Assembly (NCBI RefSeq): GCF_041060425.1 | Contig: NZ_JAULBC010000002.1 | Location: 930,001 to 994,000, forward strand | Direction of reading: 5' to 3' | Length of the DNA: 64,000 bases | Source: Danxiaibacter flavus | GTDB lineage: Bacteria; Bacteroidota; Bacteroidia; Chitinophagales; Chitinophagaceae | Shown here: positions 8,175-16,706 of the stretch, piece by piece | Layout of the letters: each line of letters opens with the position of its first letter | Position numbering within the stretch: the first letter of the stretch is position 1 | Program-made: the position numbers and the translations under genes | The notes under the pieces: model-generated | Told to the model about the DNA's origin: nothing | What the model saw: the letters and a program-made list of their open reading frames with translations, nothing else | The model's database searches: none

Positions 8175-9683
8175 ATGGAAGCAGGCGCTTTCATAACGGT
8201 GAAAGACTTGACGATAAAGTATCGCCAACAGGTTATATTAAGCAATATTTCTTTCACTGTAAATCGTGGTGAACAATGGCTCATCACCGGAAAGGCTGGT
8301 ATCGGCAAATCTGCTCTTGGTAAGGCCATTTGTGGTAAAATCTACAGCAACGGAGCAATCAATCTTGACTTCAGCAAAACATCCCCGTTAAAAAAGAAAA
8401 TAGTATTTGTTGAACAATGGTATCATTTCACCAATACAGCCGGCGTTAGCGATCTGTATTATCAGCAACGCTATCAAAGTTCGGATGCGGAAGATACCAT
8501 AACAGTACTCGAAGATCTTAAACGGTCTTTTGATCTTTCCAATAAACAAACGGCAGAAAAAGCCAACAGCTACCTGGAACAACTCGGTTTGTTTCATCGT
8601 ATACATGCACCGCTGATCCAATTATCCAGTGGTGAACAAAAGAAATTACAACTGATCAAAGCTTTTTTAGAAGAAGCGCAATTGATCATCATAGATAACG
8701 CATTTATAGGGCTGGATGTAGACGCAAGAAAAAATCTGGATGCAATATTCAGCAGACTCACGCTGAAGGGTATGCAGCTGATTTTGATTGCGGATACAGA
8801 AGAAATTCCTGGTTGCATTACGCACATCGCGGAATTGAAAGAAATGCACATCAGCGTAAAAACAAAAGAGGTCTATACGCTCCAACAACAACCGGCCTCT
8901 CATAAAGAGGCTTCTTACAAAAAAATCCTCGCCGGCCTCCATACGATTGACAAACCTTCCTTTGGCTTTTCGAATGCGGTTACATTAAATAATGTTTCCG
9001 TTAAATACGGTGCAAAAACTGTATTAAAAAATATTCACTGGAAAATAAACAAAGGTGAAAAATGGTTATTGCAAGGGCATAACGGCGCAGGAAAATCAAC
9101 TTTATTAAGCTTGCTTACAGGTGATAACCCGCAGGCTTATGCCAATGAAATTTATCTCTTTGACAAAAAGAGAGGAACAGGTGAAACCATCTGGGATATT
9201 AAAAAAAAGATAGGATACTCCTCTCCTGAATTACATTGGTACTTTGATAACAACACAACTTGTCTTGATACCGTTGTATCAGGATTTTATGATACAACAG
9301 GCTTATACAGAAAACCGACAGAACAGCAACTGGCCGAAGCCAATAACTGGCTTTCCTATTTACACATGACAGAGATTGCCAACAAGCGTTTGAAAGATGT
9401 GTCTATAGGCCAGCAAAGAATGTTGTTGTTAGCGAGAGCGTTGGTTAAGAATCCACCGCTGGTAATACTGGATGAACCTTGCCAGGGATTGGATGTGGAG
9501 CAAAGCAATCAGTTTATCAGCATAGTTGATGCACTGATGCATAACAACGAACGGACATTGATTTATGTAAGCCATCGCAAGGACCAGATTCCACAATGCA
9601 TTAACCATGCGATGTTGCTGGATGAAGGCATGCAAAAAAACGTAACACTTCAAAACGACCAACAAGAAAAACAAATAGCATAA
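8175..9683 (+). CDS. Twin ABC ATPase, ModF-like
   Basis: Two ABC nucleotide-binding domains in one chain and no membrane domain. Domain 1 has Walker A GKAGIGKSALGKAI, signature LSSGEQKKLQL and an atypical Walker B IIIDNAFIGLD; domain 2 has GHNGAGKSTLLSLL, signature VSIGQQRMLLLARAL and a canonical VILDEPCQGLD. In domain 1 the catalytic glutamate after the Walker B aspartate is replaced by asparagine (DN instead of DE), so one composite site may be inactive. I chose the ATG at 8175 (502 aa); a TTG at 8112 would add 21 polar residues. ModF/PhrA-like proteins of this design have unclear roles. It sits between leuD and leuB, 27 nt from leuB, so co-transcription is likely. Confidence 0.82.
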   Translation: MEAGAFITVKDLTIKYRQQVILSNISFTVNRGEQWLITGKAGIGKSALGKAICGKIYSNGAINLDFSKTSPLKKKIVFVEQWYHFTNTAGVSDLYYQQRYQSSDAEDTITVLEDLKRSFDLSNKQTAEKANSYLEQLGLFHRIHAPLIQLSSGEQKKLQLIKAFLEEAQLIIIDNAFIGLDVDARKNLDAIFSRLTLKGMQLILIADTEEIPGCITHIAELKEMHISVKTKEVYTLQQQPASHKEASYKKILAGLHTIDKPSFGFSNAVTLNNVSVKYGAKTVLKNIHWKINKGEKWLLQGHNGAGKSTLLSLLTGDNPQAYANEIYLFDKKRGTGETIWDIKKKIGYSSPELHWYFDNNTTCLDTVVSGFYDTTGLYRKPTEQQLAEANNWLSYLHMTEIANKRLKDVSIGQQRMLLLARALVKNPPLVILDEPCQGLDVEQSNQFISIVDALMHNNERTLIYVSHRKDQIPQCINHAMLLDEGMQKNVTLQNDQQEKQIA

Positions 9684-9710
9684 AACAAAACTCCCCTACG
9701 GGAAAATAAT

Positions 9711-10826
9711 ATGAAAAAGAAGATTGCAGTAATTAATGGAGACGGTATAGGACCGGAAGTGACCAAACAATCTATCAAGGTGCTGGATGCCATAGCAGCA
9801 CAATTCAATCATGAATTCACTTACGAGCATTGCCTGATGGGCGCTGATGCTATTGACAAAACGGGTAATCCTTTACCTGATGAAACAGTAGAGATCTGCC
9901 TTAACAGCGATGCCATTTTGTTTGGAGCCATCGGTCATCCGAAATATGACAATGATCCTACCGCAAAAGTTCGCCCCGAACAAGGACTATTAAAACTGCG
10001 CAAATCTTTACAACTATACGCGAATATTCGCCCCATTACAACTTACACTGCGTTACAGCATTTATCTCCTTTAAAAGCAAAACAACTGGAAGATGTAGAT
10101 TTCGTTATCTTCCGTGAGCTTACAGGCGGTATTTATTTTGGCAAGAAGGAACTAAGTGAAGATGGAAATACAGCAAGCGACAACTGCCTGTACACAAAAC
10201 CTGAAATAGAAAGAGTAACACACCTCGCTTTTCAATATGCACAAAACAGGAAAAAGAAATTAACGCTGGTTGATAAAGCCAACGTTCTGGAAACATCCCG
10301 TTTGTGGAGAAAAGTTGTGCAGGAAATTGCTGCACAATACAGCGATGTTACTGTTGACTATATGTTTGTTGATAATGCAGCAATGCAGATCATTCTTAAT
10401 CCGAAACAATTTGATGTAGTTCTTACTGAGAATATGTTTGGTGACATCATCAGCGATGAAGCCAGCGTATTAAGCGGCTCTCTTGGTCTCGCTCCATCTG
10501 CATCGATCGGTACCGGCGCTGCATTATTTGAACCTATCCATGGTTCTTATCCGCAGGCTGCAGGAAAAGATATTGCGAATCCTTTAGGTTCAATTTTATC
10601 AGCTGCAATGTTGCTTGATAATTTCGGATTAGCAAAAGAAGCAAATCTTGTTCGCGAAGCAGTTAACTGGACACTAGCCAACGGCTTCGTTACAAAAGAT
10701 ATTGATCCCATCAACTTTTACTTCACTTCTACCATCGGCGACCTGATCAGCGAATACGTATCAGGAAAAATCCCCGATGGTGTGAATAAGGGAAATATAG
10801 AGTTGAGGAAGTCTACGATCATATAA
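9711..10826 (+). CDS. leuB: 3-isopropylmalate dehydrogenase
   Basis: Oxidises and decarboxylates 3-isopropylmalate to 2-oxoisocaproate using NAD. The 371-residue length is normal. Motifs: NGDGIGPEVTKQ at residues 9-20, substrate arginines around LRKSLQLYANIRP (96-108) and FRELTGGIYFG, and the metal/NAD region ENMFGDIISDEASVLSGSLG near 243. Last gene of the leucine set; the next 100 nt form an inverted repeat before the ilv promoter. Confidence 0.95.
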   Translation: MKKKIAVINGDGIGPEVTKQSIKVLDAIAAQFNHEFTYEHCLMGADAIDKTGNPLPDETVEICLNSDAILFGAIGHPKYDNDPTAKVRPEQGLLKLRKSLQLYANIRPITTYTALQHLSPLKAKQLEDVDFVIFRELTGGIYFGKKELSEDGNTASDNCLYTKPEIERVTHLAFQYAQNRKKKLTLVDKANVLETSRLWRKVVQEIAAQYSDVTVDYMFVDNAAMQIILNPKQFDVVLTENMFGDIISDEASVLSGSLGLAPSASIGTGAALFEPIHGSYPQAAGKDIANPLGSILSAAMLLDNFGLAKEANLVREAVNWTLANGFVTKDIDPINFYFTSTIGDLISEYVSGKIPDGVNKGNIELRKSTII

Positions 10827-10935
10827 CCTGGATTAAACAGATTTATTGGATTTTTTGGATTAGAACCTTTTGGTTCATATCCTTCTAAATTCCGGTGAAT
10901 CCGAAAAATCCCACAAATCCTGGTCAAAATCCAGG
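10827..10935. repeat. Inverted repeat of GGATT words between leuB and the ilv promoter
   Basis: CCTGGATTAAACAG... with repeated TTGGATT words is mirrored by AATCC words ending in CAAAATCCAGG (10925-10935). Outer arms CCTGGATT and AATCCAGG pair perfectly. It is the same AATCC/GGATT family as the tandem array before ilvD. Confidence 0.78.
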
Positions 10936-10942
10936 TAAGTTC

Positions 10943-10973
10943 TTTGTTTATTAACTTGGCGATTGTATATTCG
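10943..10973 (+). promoter_or_regulatory. Promoter of the ilv leader and operon
   Basis: TTTG at 10943-10946, a 19-nt spacer, and TATATTCG at 10966-10973 (one mismatch to TAnnTTTG) match the Bacteroidota housekeeping promoter in sequence and spacing. A start near 10980 would leave about 10 nt before the leader-peptide ATG at 10991. Confidence 0.65.
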
Positions 10974-10990
10974 TGGAACAATTTTATTCC

Positions 10991-11089
10991 ATGTTTAACA
11001 GCAATAACAATACTATCATTCGCAACATTTCCACAATTATTGTGGTGGTGGTAGTCATTATTATTCCTGCTTTGCATGGAGGTGGTTAA
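10991..11089 (+). CDS. ilvL: ilv operon leader peptide
   Basis: A 32-codon ATG frame, too short for ordinary gene calling, encoding eight isoleucines, five valines and one leucine. The run IIVVVVVIII (residues 16-25) is ten consecutive branched-chain codons, followed by P, A, L, H, G, G, G and stop. The pattern VVVIIIP is strikingly like the end of the E. coli ilvGMEDA leader peptide. It lies just after a good promoter and 28 nt before an intrinsic terminator, upstream of ilvD-ilvB-ilvN-ilvC-ilvA. Its job would be to sense charged tRNA-Ile and tRNA-Val by ribosome stalling; the peptide itself probably has no function. Confidence 0.85.
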   Translation: MFNSNNNTIIRNISTIIVVVVVIIIPALHGGG

Positions 11090-11145
11090 CTAGTATAAAC
11101 ACAATAACGATATACGAACCCGCCTCTCACAAAGGCGGGTTTTTC
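11079..11145 (+). promoter_or_regulatory. Transcription attenuator of the ilv operon
   Basis: Two exclusive RNA pairings are visible. Antiterminator: GAGGTGGTT (11079-11087), at the end of the leader frame, pairs with AACCCGCCTC (11117-11126) as seven pairs including one G-U, a bulged C, then two more pairs. Terminator: AACCCGCCT (11117-11125) pairs with AGGCGGGTT (11133-11141). A ribosome that reaches the leader stop codon (11087-11089) would cover the first antiterminator strand and allow termination; one stalled on the Ile/Val codons (11036-11065) would leave it free. This is the classical attenuation logic; the pairings are read by eye, not folded by software. Confidence 0.78.
11117..11145 (+). 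terminator. Intrinsic terminator of the ilv attenuator
   Basis: A 9-bp GC-rich stem (AACCCGCCT with AGGCGGGTT), a 7-nt loop CTCACAA, and a T-run (TTTTT counting the last stem bases) directly after. There is no gene of ordinary size before it, which fits an attenuator rather than an operon end. Confidence 0.88.
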
Positions 11146-11153
11146 ATTTGGAT

Positions 11154-11757
11154 AAGTCTTGATTTGGATTTATCGGATTATGAGATTAAAGGATTAATAC
11201 AAATAAAATCCAATAATCCACTAATCCAACAAATCCCGATTTAGACAAATATCCAAATCAAAATCAGTCTTGATCAGGATTATCGGATTAAAGGATCAAC
11301 GGGATAATAATCCCACAATTCACTAATCCTCCAAATCCCGATCCGGNNNNNNNNNNNNNNNNNNNNNNNNNNNNNNNNNNNNNNNNNNNNNNNNNNNNNN
11401 NNNNNNNNNNNNNNNNNNNNNNNNNNNNNNNNNNNNNNNNNNNNNNACAAAATCCAAATCAAAATCAGTCTTGATCAGGATTATCGGATTAAAGGATTAA
11501 CGGGATAATAATCTCACAATCCACTAATCCTCCAAATCCCGATCCGGACAAAATCCAAATCAAAATCAGTCTTGATCAGGATTATCGGATTAAAGGATCA
11601 ACGGGATAATAATCCCACAATCCACTAATCCGCCAAATCCCGATCCGGACAAAATCCAAATCAAAATCAGTCTTGATCAGGATTATCGGATTAAAGGATT
11701 AACGGGATAATAATCTCACAATCCACTAATCCTCCAAATCCCGATCCAGACAAAAAA
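11154..11757. repeat. 101-nt tandem repeat array between attenuator and ilvD
   Basis: The core AAATCAGTCTTGATCAGG begins at 11261, 11462, 11563 and 11664, giving a period of exactly 101 nt; a diverged unit precedes at about 11154-11250 and one unit is hidden in the N run. Units differ by a few substitutions only (for example GGATCAACGGG versus GGATTAACGGG). Each unit contains GGATTA words followed by TAATCC words, so each can fold on itself. The array ends about 30 nt before ilvD and would be transcribed as part of the ilv leader. True copy number is unknown because the assembly broke here. Confidence 0.92.
11347..11446. other. Assembly gap (100 N)
   Basis: Exactly 100 undetermined bases inside the tandem array. 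The round number suggests a nominal gap length. The flanking repeat phases are 201 nt apart, one short of two units, so the true distance is probably a different multiple of 101. Confidence 0.98.
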
Positions 11758-11786
11758 ATCCTAATCAATAAAATAATCTCAATCAA

Positions 11787-13472
11787 ATGAGCGATCTGAA
11801 TAAATACTCAAAGGTTTTAACACAAGACGAAACACAGCCGGGAGCACAGGCAATGTATTATGCTATCGGTTTTAAAGAAGAAGACTTCAAGAAAGCACAG
11901 GTAGGTATTGCAAGCATGGGATGGGATGGTAATCCTTGTAACATGCACCTGAATGATCTGGCTACAAGTGTAAGGAAAAGCATAAATGCAACAGAAGGAT
12001 TGCTGGGCTTGCGTTTTCACACTATTGGTGTGAGCGACGGTATCAGCATGGGTACAGATGGTATGCGTTATAGCCTTGTTAGTCGTGATGTTATCGCCGA
12101 CAGTATTGAAACAAATGCAGGCGCTCAGTATTATGACGGATTGGTTTGCATTCCGGGTTGTGATAAAAACATGCCAGGCTCTTTGATTGCGATGGGAAGG
12201 TTAAATCGTCCTTCTATCATGCTATACGGTGGAACAATTGCTCCGGGCCATTATAAAGGACAGGACCTGAACCTGGTAAGTGCATTCGAAGCATTGGGTC
12301 AAAAGATTGCAGGCAACATCAGCGAAGGGGATTTTAAAGGTATTGTTCAACATGCTTGTCCGGGTGCCGGTGCATGCGGTGGTATGTACACTGCAAATAC
12401 AATGGCCAGCGCTATTGAGGCTTTAGGTATGAGCCTGCCTTATTCTTCTTCCAACCCTGCTTTAAGCAAGGAAAAACAACAGGAATGTGAAGCTGCCGGT
12501 GCTGCAATAAAAATATTGTTGGAGAAAGATATTAAGCCACGCGACATCATGACGCGTAAAGCTTTCGAAAATGCGATCACCGTTATCATGGTGTTAGGTG
12601 GAAGCACAAACGCAGTATTACACCTGATTGCGATTGCAAAAAGCGTGGATATGCCTTTAACACAGGATGATTTCCAGGCGATCAGCGACCGGGTTCCTGT
12701 ATTGGCTGACTTCAAACCAAGCGGTAAATACCTGATGGAAGATCTTCACCAGTATGGAGGTGTTCCTGCAGTGATGAAATACTTATTGAGCAAAGGTTTG
12801 TTGCATGGGGATTGCCTGACTGTAACAGGAAAAACTGTTGCAGAAAATCTCGAAGACGCTCCAACACTTGACTTCGACCAACAAAAAATAATTATGCCGC
12901 TGGAAACGCCGTTAAAAGCTACAGGGCACTTACAAATATTATACGGTAACCTTGCAGAAGGCGGAAGCGTTGCAAAGATCTCCGGTAAAGAAGGTGAGCG
13001 TTTTGAAGGAACGGCAAGGGTATTCGACGGAGAACATGACCTGATCAAAGGTCTGCAAAGCGGAAGAGTTCACGCGGGTGATGTTGTTGTGATCAGGAAC
13101 ATCGGTCCTAAAGGAGCTCCTGGTATGCCGGAAATGTTGAAACCAACAGGCGCTATCATCGGTGCTGGTTTAGGTAAAACAGTAGCCTTGATCACCGACG
13201 GACGATTCAGCGGCGGAACGCATGGATTTGTTGTGGGCCATATCACTCCCGAAGCGTATGAAGGTGGTTTGATCGGACTGGTAGAAGACAATGACATCAT
13301 TGAAATAGATGCTGTTAAAAATACACTTACGCTAAAAGTAGCTGAAGATGTAATTGCACAGAGGAGAGCAGCATGGAAAAAACCAGCATTGAAAGCAACA
13401 AAAGGTATTTTATACAAATATGCCCAGTGCGTTAAAACAGCCGCAGAAGGTTGTGTAACGGATGAAGCGTAG
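11787..13472 (+). CDS. ilvD: Dihydroxy-acid dehydratase
   Basis: Dehydrates 2,3-dihydroxy-3-methylbutanoate and the isoleucine homologue to the 2-oxo acids. 561 residues, the short form common outside enterobacteria. The three cluster cysteines are in GNPCNMHLNDLA (near residue 52), CIPGCDKNMPGS (near 121) and HACPGAGACGGMYTANTMAS (near 190). Also TDGRFSGGTHGFVVGHITPE near 472. First gene of the ilv operon; it lies about 640 nt after the attenuator terminator. Confidence 0.96.
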   Translation: MSDLNKYSKVLTQDETQPGAQAMYYAIGFKEEDFKKAQVGIASMGWDGNPCNMHLNDLATSVRKSINATEGLLGLRFHTIGVSDGISMGTDGMRYSLVSRDVIADSIETNAGAQYYDGLVCIPGCDKNMPGSLIAMGRLNRPSIMLYGGTIAPGHYKGQDLNLVSAFEALGQKIAGNISEGDFKGIVQHACPGAGACGGMYTANTMASAIEALGMSLPYSSSNPALSKEKQQECEAAGAAIKILLEKDIKPRDIMTRKAFENAITVIMVLGGSTNAVLHLIAIAKSVDMPLTQDDFQAISDRVPVLADFKPSGKYLMEDLHQYGGVPAVMKYLLSKGLLHGDCLTVTGKTVAENLEDAPTLDFDQQKIIMPLETPLKATGHLQILYGNLAEGGSVAKISGKEGERFEGTARVFDGEHDLIKGLQSGRVHAGDVVVIRNIGPKGAPGMPEMLKPTGAIIGAGLGKTVALITDGRFSGGTHGFVVGHITPEAYEGGLIGLVEDNDIIEIDAVKNTLTLKVAEDVIAQRRAAWKKPALKATKGILYKYAQCVKTAAEGCVTDEA

Positions 13473-13595
13473 AAAGGTATCAGGTGTGAGGTATAAGGTG
13501 TAAGGCGTAGGAATGAGGTTATTGTACAGAGACGAAGATCCACCTTTCACTATTGACCATTCACCATTCACTTTTATTAATTGATCATCAAGTAA
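13473..13595. repeat. Mixed word repeats between ilvD and ilvB
   Basis: Directly after the ilvD stop codon are GGTATCAGGTGTGAGGTATAAGG-type words, followed by CTATTGACCATTCACCATTCAC words of the GTCAATAGTGAA family. Neither family has its inverted partner here, so this looks like two half-elements joined. Confidence 0.72.
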
Positions 13596-13604
13596 TTCAT
13601 CATT

Positions 13605-15353
13605 ATGAGTAACTCAACCATATTGGACGCAGCAGAAACGAAAAAACAGGTTGCAGAAGCACCCAAAACCATAAGTGGTTCACAAGCCGTTCTTGAAGCT
13701 TTCCTGGCTGAAGGAGTGGATACTATTTTCGGCTATCCCGGAGGCGCTATTATGCCTATTTATGACGCGTTGTACGATTACACTGACAGACTGGAGCACA
13801 TACTGGTCCGTCATGAGCAGGGGGGCATACATGCCGGGCAGGGATATGCAAGAGCTTCCGGCCGCGTGGGTGTGGTGTTTGCGACAAGCGGTCCCGGTGC
13901 AACAAACCTGGTTACAGGTCTTGCTGATGCGATGATCGATAGTACACCTCTTGTGTGTGTAACAGGTCAGGTATTTGCGCACCTGTTGGGTACTGATGCC
14001 TTCCAGGAAACGGATGTGATCAATATAACCACACCGGTTACCAAATGGAACTACCAGGTTACTGATGCTACAGAAATTCCTTCTGTTCTTGCTAAAGCAT
14101 TTTACATCGCAAAGACTGGCAGACCAGGTCCCGTGTTGATCGATATCACAAAGAATGCACAGTTGCAGATGTTTGAATATTCAGGTTATACTCCTTGTAA
14201 TCATATCAGAAGCTACAAGCCAAAACCAACTGTCCGCAAAGAATATATCGTTGAAGCAGCAAAACTGATCAACGAAGCTAAAAAACCTTTCGTAATTTTT
14301 GGACAAGGTGTTATCCTTGGTCGTGCTGAAAAAGAATTCAAAGCTTTCATAGAAAAGACAGGACTTCCTGCTGCATGGACCATCATGGGTATGAGCGCCA
14401 TTCCAACGGATCATCCTTTAGGAGTTGGTATGCTGGGTATGCATGGTAACTATGCTCCCAACGTTCTAACAAACGAATGTGATGTATTGATTGCGGTGGG
14501 AATGCGTTTTGATGACCGTGTTACAGGTAGACTGGACAAATATGCCAAACAAGCACAGGTTATTCATTTTGATATTGATCCTGCTGAAATAGACAAGAAC
14601 GTAAAATCAGCCGTTCCTGTTTGGGGTGACTGTAAAGAGACGCTTCCATTGTTGACCGATTTGCTTGAAAAACGTGATCATTCAGAATGGCTGGCTAAGT
14701 TCCGTGAACTGGAAAAGAAAGAAGTGGAAGAAGTGATCAATGAAGAATTAAATCCTTCTACAGAGATCCTGACAATGGGTGAAGTATTAAAAGTGCTCAA
14801 CGAATTAACGGATGGCAACGCAATCATCGCTACAGACGTTGGACAACACCAAATGGTCGCTTGCCGTTACGCGAAGTATAACAATACCATGAGCAATGTA
14901 ACTTCCGGCGGTCTTGGCACAATGGGCTTCGGCTTACCTGCTGCAATCGGTGCTAAATATGGCGCTCCTGACAAGACTGTTGTTGCTATCATCGGTGACG
15001 GTGGTTTTCAAATGACTATTCAGGAATTAGGAACAATCATGCAATTTGGTGCTGCAGTAAAGATCCTGATCCTGAACAACCAGTTCCTCGGAATGGTGCG
15101 TCAGTGGCAGCAATTGTTCCATGACAAACGTTATTCATTTGTTAATATCACCAGCCCTGATTATGTACAGGTAGCCAAAGGCTATGGCATTGAAGGCAAA
15201 AAAATTGATCAGCGGGCAGATTTAAAAAACGCAGTAAAAACCATGTTGGATCATGACGGGGCATATTTGCTGGAAGTAATGGTGGGTAAAGAAAACAACG
15301 TGTTCCCAATGGTTCCGCAAGGTTGCGGAGTCTCCGAAATAAGGCTTAAATAA
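13605..15353 (+). CDS. ilvB: Acetolactate synthase large subunit
   Basis: ThDP-dependent condensation of pyruvate with pyruvate or 2-oxobutyrate, first common step of valine and isoleucine synthesis. 582 residues with three domains: N-terminal PYR domain with GYPGGAIMPIYDAL and the catalytic glutamate in VRHEQGGIHAGQGYARASG, a central FAD/DHS domain, and the C-terminal PP domain with GDGGFQMTIQEL...ILNNQ near 463-490. The TAA stop leads directly into an inverted repeat. The regulatory subunit follows 96 nt later. Confidence 0.96.
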   Translation: MSNSTILDAAETKKQVAEAPKTISGSQAVLEAFLAEGVDTIFGYPGGAIMPIYDALYDYTDRLEHILVRHEQGGIHAGQGYARASGRVGVVFATSGPGATNLVTGLADAMIDSTPLVCVTGQVFAHLLGTDAFQETDVINITTPVTKWNYQVTDATEIPSVLAKAFYIAKTGRPGPVLIDITKNAQLQMFEYSGYTPCNHIRSYKPKPTVRKEYIVEAAKLINEAKKPFVIFGQGVILGRAEKEFKAFIEKTGLPAAWTIMGMSAIPTDHPLGVGMLGMHGNYAPNVLTNECDVLIAVGMRFDDRVTGRLDKYAKQAQVIHFDIDPAEIDKNVKSAVPVWGDCKETLPLLTDLLEKRDHSEWLAKFRELEKKEVEEVINEELNPSTEILTMGEVLKVLNELTDGNAIIATDVGQHQMVACRYAKYNNTMSNVTSGGLGTMGFGLPAAIGAKYGAPDKTVVAIIGDGGFQMTIQELGTIMQFGAAVKILILNNQFLGMVRQWQQLFHDKRYSFVNITSPDYVQVAKGYGIEGKKIDQRADLKNAVKTMLDHDGAYLLEVMVGKENNVFPMVPQGCGVSEIRLK

Positions 15354-15444
15354 TTGAAAATGGAAAATTGACAGTTGAAAATTAATCTGTCGGTTGTTCC
15401 ATATAATTATCATTATCAATTTTCAATTGTCAACTGTCAATTTT
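15351..15444. repeat. Inverted repeat, AAAATTGACAGTTGAAAATT family, between ilvB and ilvN
   Basis: The arm beginning at the ilvB stop codon contains AAAATTGACAGTTGAAAATT (15364-15383); the partner AATTTTCAATTGTCAACTGTCAATTTT ends 5 nt before the ilvN ATG. The whole ilvB-ilvN gap is this element. The family also occurs at 19315-19348 and 60323-60355. Confidence 0.85.
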
Positions 15445-15449
15445 AAAAG

Positions 15450-16040
15450 ATGTCAAAACAAGAATTCACAATAACGGTATATACAGAAAACCAGATCGGT
15501 TTACTTAACCGCATCGCAATTATTTTCTCACGCCGTAAGATCAACATAGAAAGCCTGAACACATCTCCTTCTGAAGTTGAAAGTGTACACCGCTTTACAA
15601 TTGTGATCAACGAAACAGAAGATGTAGTTCGCAAACTTTGCCGCCAGATAGAAAAGCAGGTTGAAGTGTTGAAAGCATACTACAACACCAACGAAGAATT
15701 GGTTTGGCAAGAACTGGCTTTGTACAAAGTACCGACTGACGTAATTGCTGAAAAAGTAAAAGTAGAACGTTTACTTCGTCAATACGGCGCGAAAGCAGTC
15801 GTGATCCGCAAGGACTATACTGTATTTGAAACTGCAGGTCACCGTGAAGAGATCGATACTTTGATCAAAGCGCTTGAACCATACGGATTGATTGAATTCG
15901 TTCGCAGTGCAAGAGTTGCCATTATAAAAGCCAGCAAAGGCTTCCACGAAAAGTTGAAAGAATTCGACCAGGCAGAACCGGCAGAAGAAGTTATAGAAAA
16001 CGAATTCCTGGATAAACAGGATGAAGTGTTCACAATGTAA
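15450..16040 (+). CDS. ilvN: Acetolactate synthase small regulatory subunit
   Basis: Regulatory partner of IlvB. The N-terminal ACT domain is clear (FTITVYTENQIGLLNRIAII, residues 5-24, then RRKINIESLNTSPSE), followed by the C-terminal domain with DYTVFETAGHREEIDTLI near 120. It would confer valine feedback inhibition. At 196 residues it is longer than E. coli IlvH (about 163), with an acidic C-terminal tail (FDQAEPAEEVIENEFLDKQD) of unknown role. Confidence 0.93.
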   Translation: MSKQEFTITVYTENQIGLLNRIAIIFSRRKINIESLNTSPSEVESVHRFTIVINETEDVVRKLCRQIEKQVEVLKAYYNTNEELVWQELALYKVPTDVIAEKVKVERLLRQYGAKAVVIRKDYTVFETAGHREEIDTLIKALEPYGLIEFVRSARVAIIKASKGFHEKLKEFDQAEPAEEVIENEFLDKQDEVFTM

Positions 16041-16042
16041 AC

Positions 16043-16077
16043 AAGTTGTACGTGATAAGTTATACGTTTTACGTTGT
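16043..16077. repeat. Word repeat, TTATACGTTTTACG family, after ilvN
   Basis: GTTGTACGTGATAAGTTATACGTTTTACGTTGTG lies three bases after the ilvN stop. It is a single arm with no complement before the next gene. Confidence 0.65.
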
Positions 16078-16133
16078 GAAAGCATCATGGAAACGGATTG
16101 ATTTTATTGTTAGAGAAACGTTCATTTAACCAC

Positions 16134-16670
16134 ATGCAATACACCACAAAATACATTAGACGAATAAGAGAAATATTTCTCGGGCTGATAGAAGATTTGA
16201 GTATTGAGCAATTGAATGAAATACCGGCAGGCTTCAATAATAATATTGTTTGGAATTTTGGACATATAATCACAAGCACTACTGCACTTTGCTATATAAG
16301 TTCAGGTGTTGATAAGCATGCAGACAATCCATATTTCGACAAATACAAAAAAGGAACAAGGCCGGAAAGTTTCATAACGGAAGAAGAACTAAATGACTTG
16401 AAAAGGCTTGCATTCGCTAACCTGGACAAAATTGAAAGTGATCTGGCGGCAAACAGGTTTGAGCAAATACAGCCTTTTGCTACAGGAACATTCAAGTATG
16501 AAATGCACTCGATTGAAGAAGTTCTTACCTGTGCCACCGCACACGAAAGTCTTCACCTGGGCATAGCAAACGCAATAAAAAAACTGGTTACATCAGATTA
16601 TTATAAACAACAAACACAAACGAACTTGAACCTTGAGAATCTTAAATCTCAAATTTCAAATCTCTCATAA
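16134..16670 (+). CDS. DinB-superfamily protein within the ilv operon
   Basis: A 178-residue four-helix DinB/YfiT-like protein. Likely metal ligands are the histidines in VWNFGHIITSTTALCY and CATAHESLHLGIANAI, the usual DinB spacing. The ATG at 16134 begins the helix expected of the family; an in-frame TTG at 16098 is less likely. Function unknown; many members are metal-dependent thiol transferases or hydrolases. It lies between ilvN and ilvC in the same direction. Its last twelve residues (around ENLKSQISNLS) are encoded by an AAATCTCAAATTTCAAATCTC word repeat, so the C-terminus seems to have been replaced or extended by the intergenic element. Confidence 0.82.
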   Translation: MQYTTKYIRRIREIFLGLIEDLSIEQLNEIPAGFNNNIVWNFGHIITSTTALCYISSGVDKHADNPYFDKYKKGTRPESFITEEELNDLKRLAFANLDKIESDLAANRFEQIQPFATGTFKYEMHSIEEVLTCATAHESLHLGIANAIKKLVTSDYYKQQTQTNLNLENLKSQISNLS

Positions 16671-16695
16671 AAACCAATCTCAAAATTTCAAAACA
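16633..16695. repeat. Word repeat, AAATCTCAAATTTC family, overlapping a gene end
   Basis: CTTAAATCTCAAATTTCAAA and continuation provide the end of the DinB gene and run to CAAAATTTCAAAAC shortly before ilvC. Same family as the perfect palindrome after leuA, but only one arm is present. Confidence 0.75.
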
Positions 16696-16706
16696 AATAA
16701 ACCAAA

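Noticed and set aside
9684..9710. Small hairpin TCCCCTACGGGA before leuB as a terminator
   Set aside because: Only four base pairs and no T-tract; genes on both sides appear co-transcribed.
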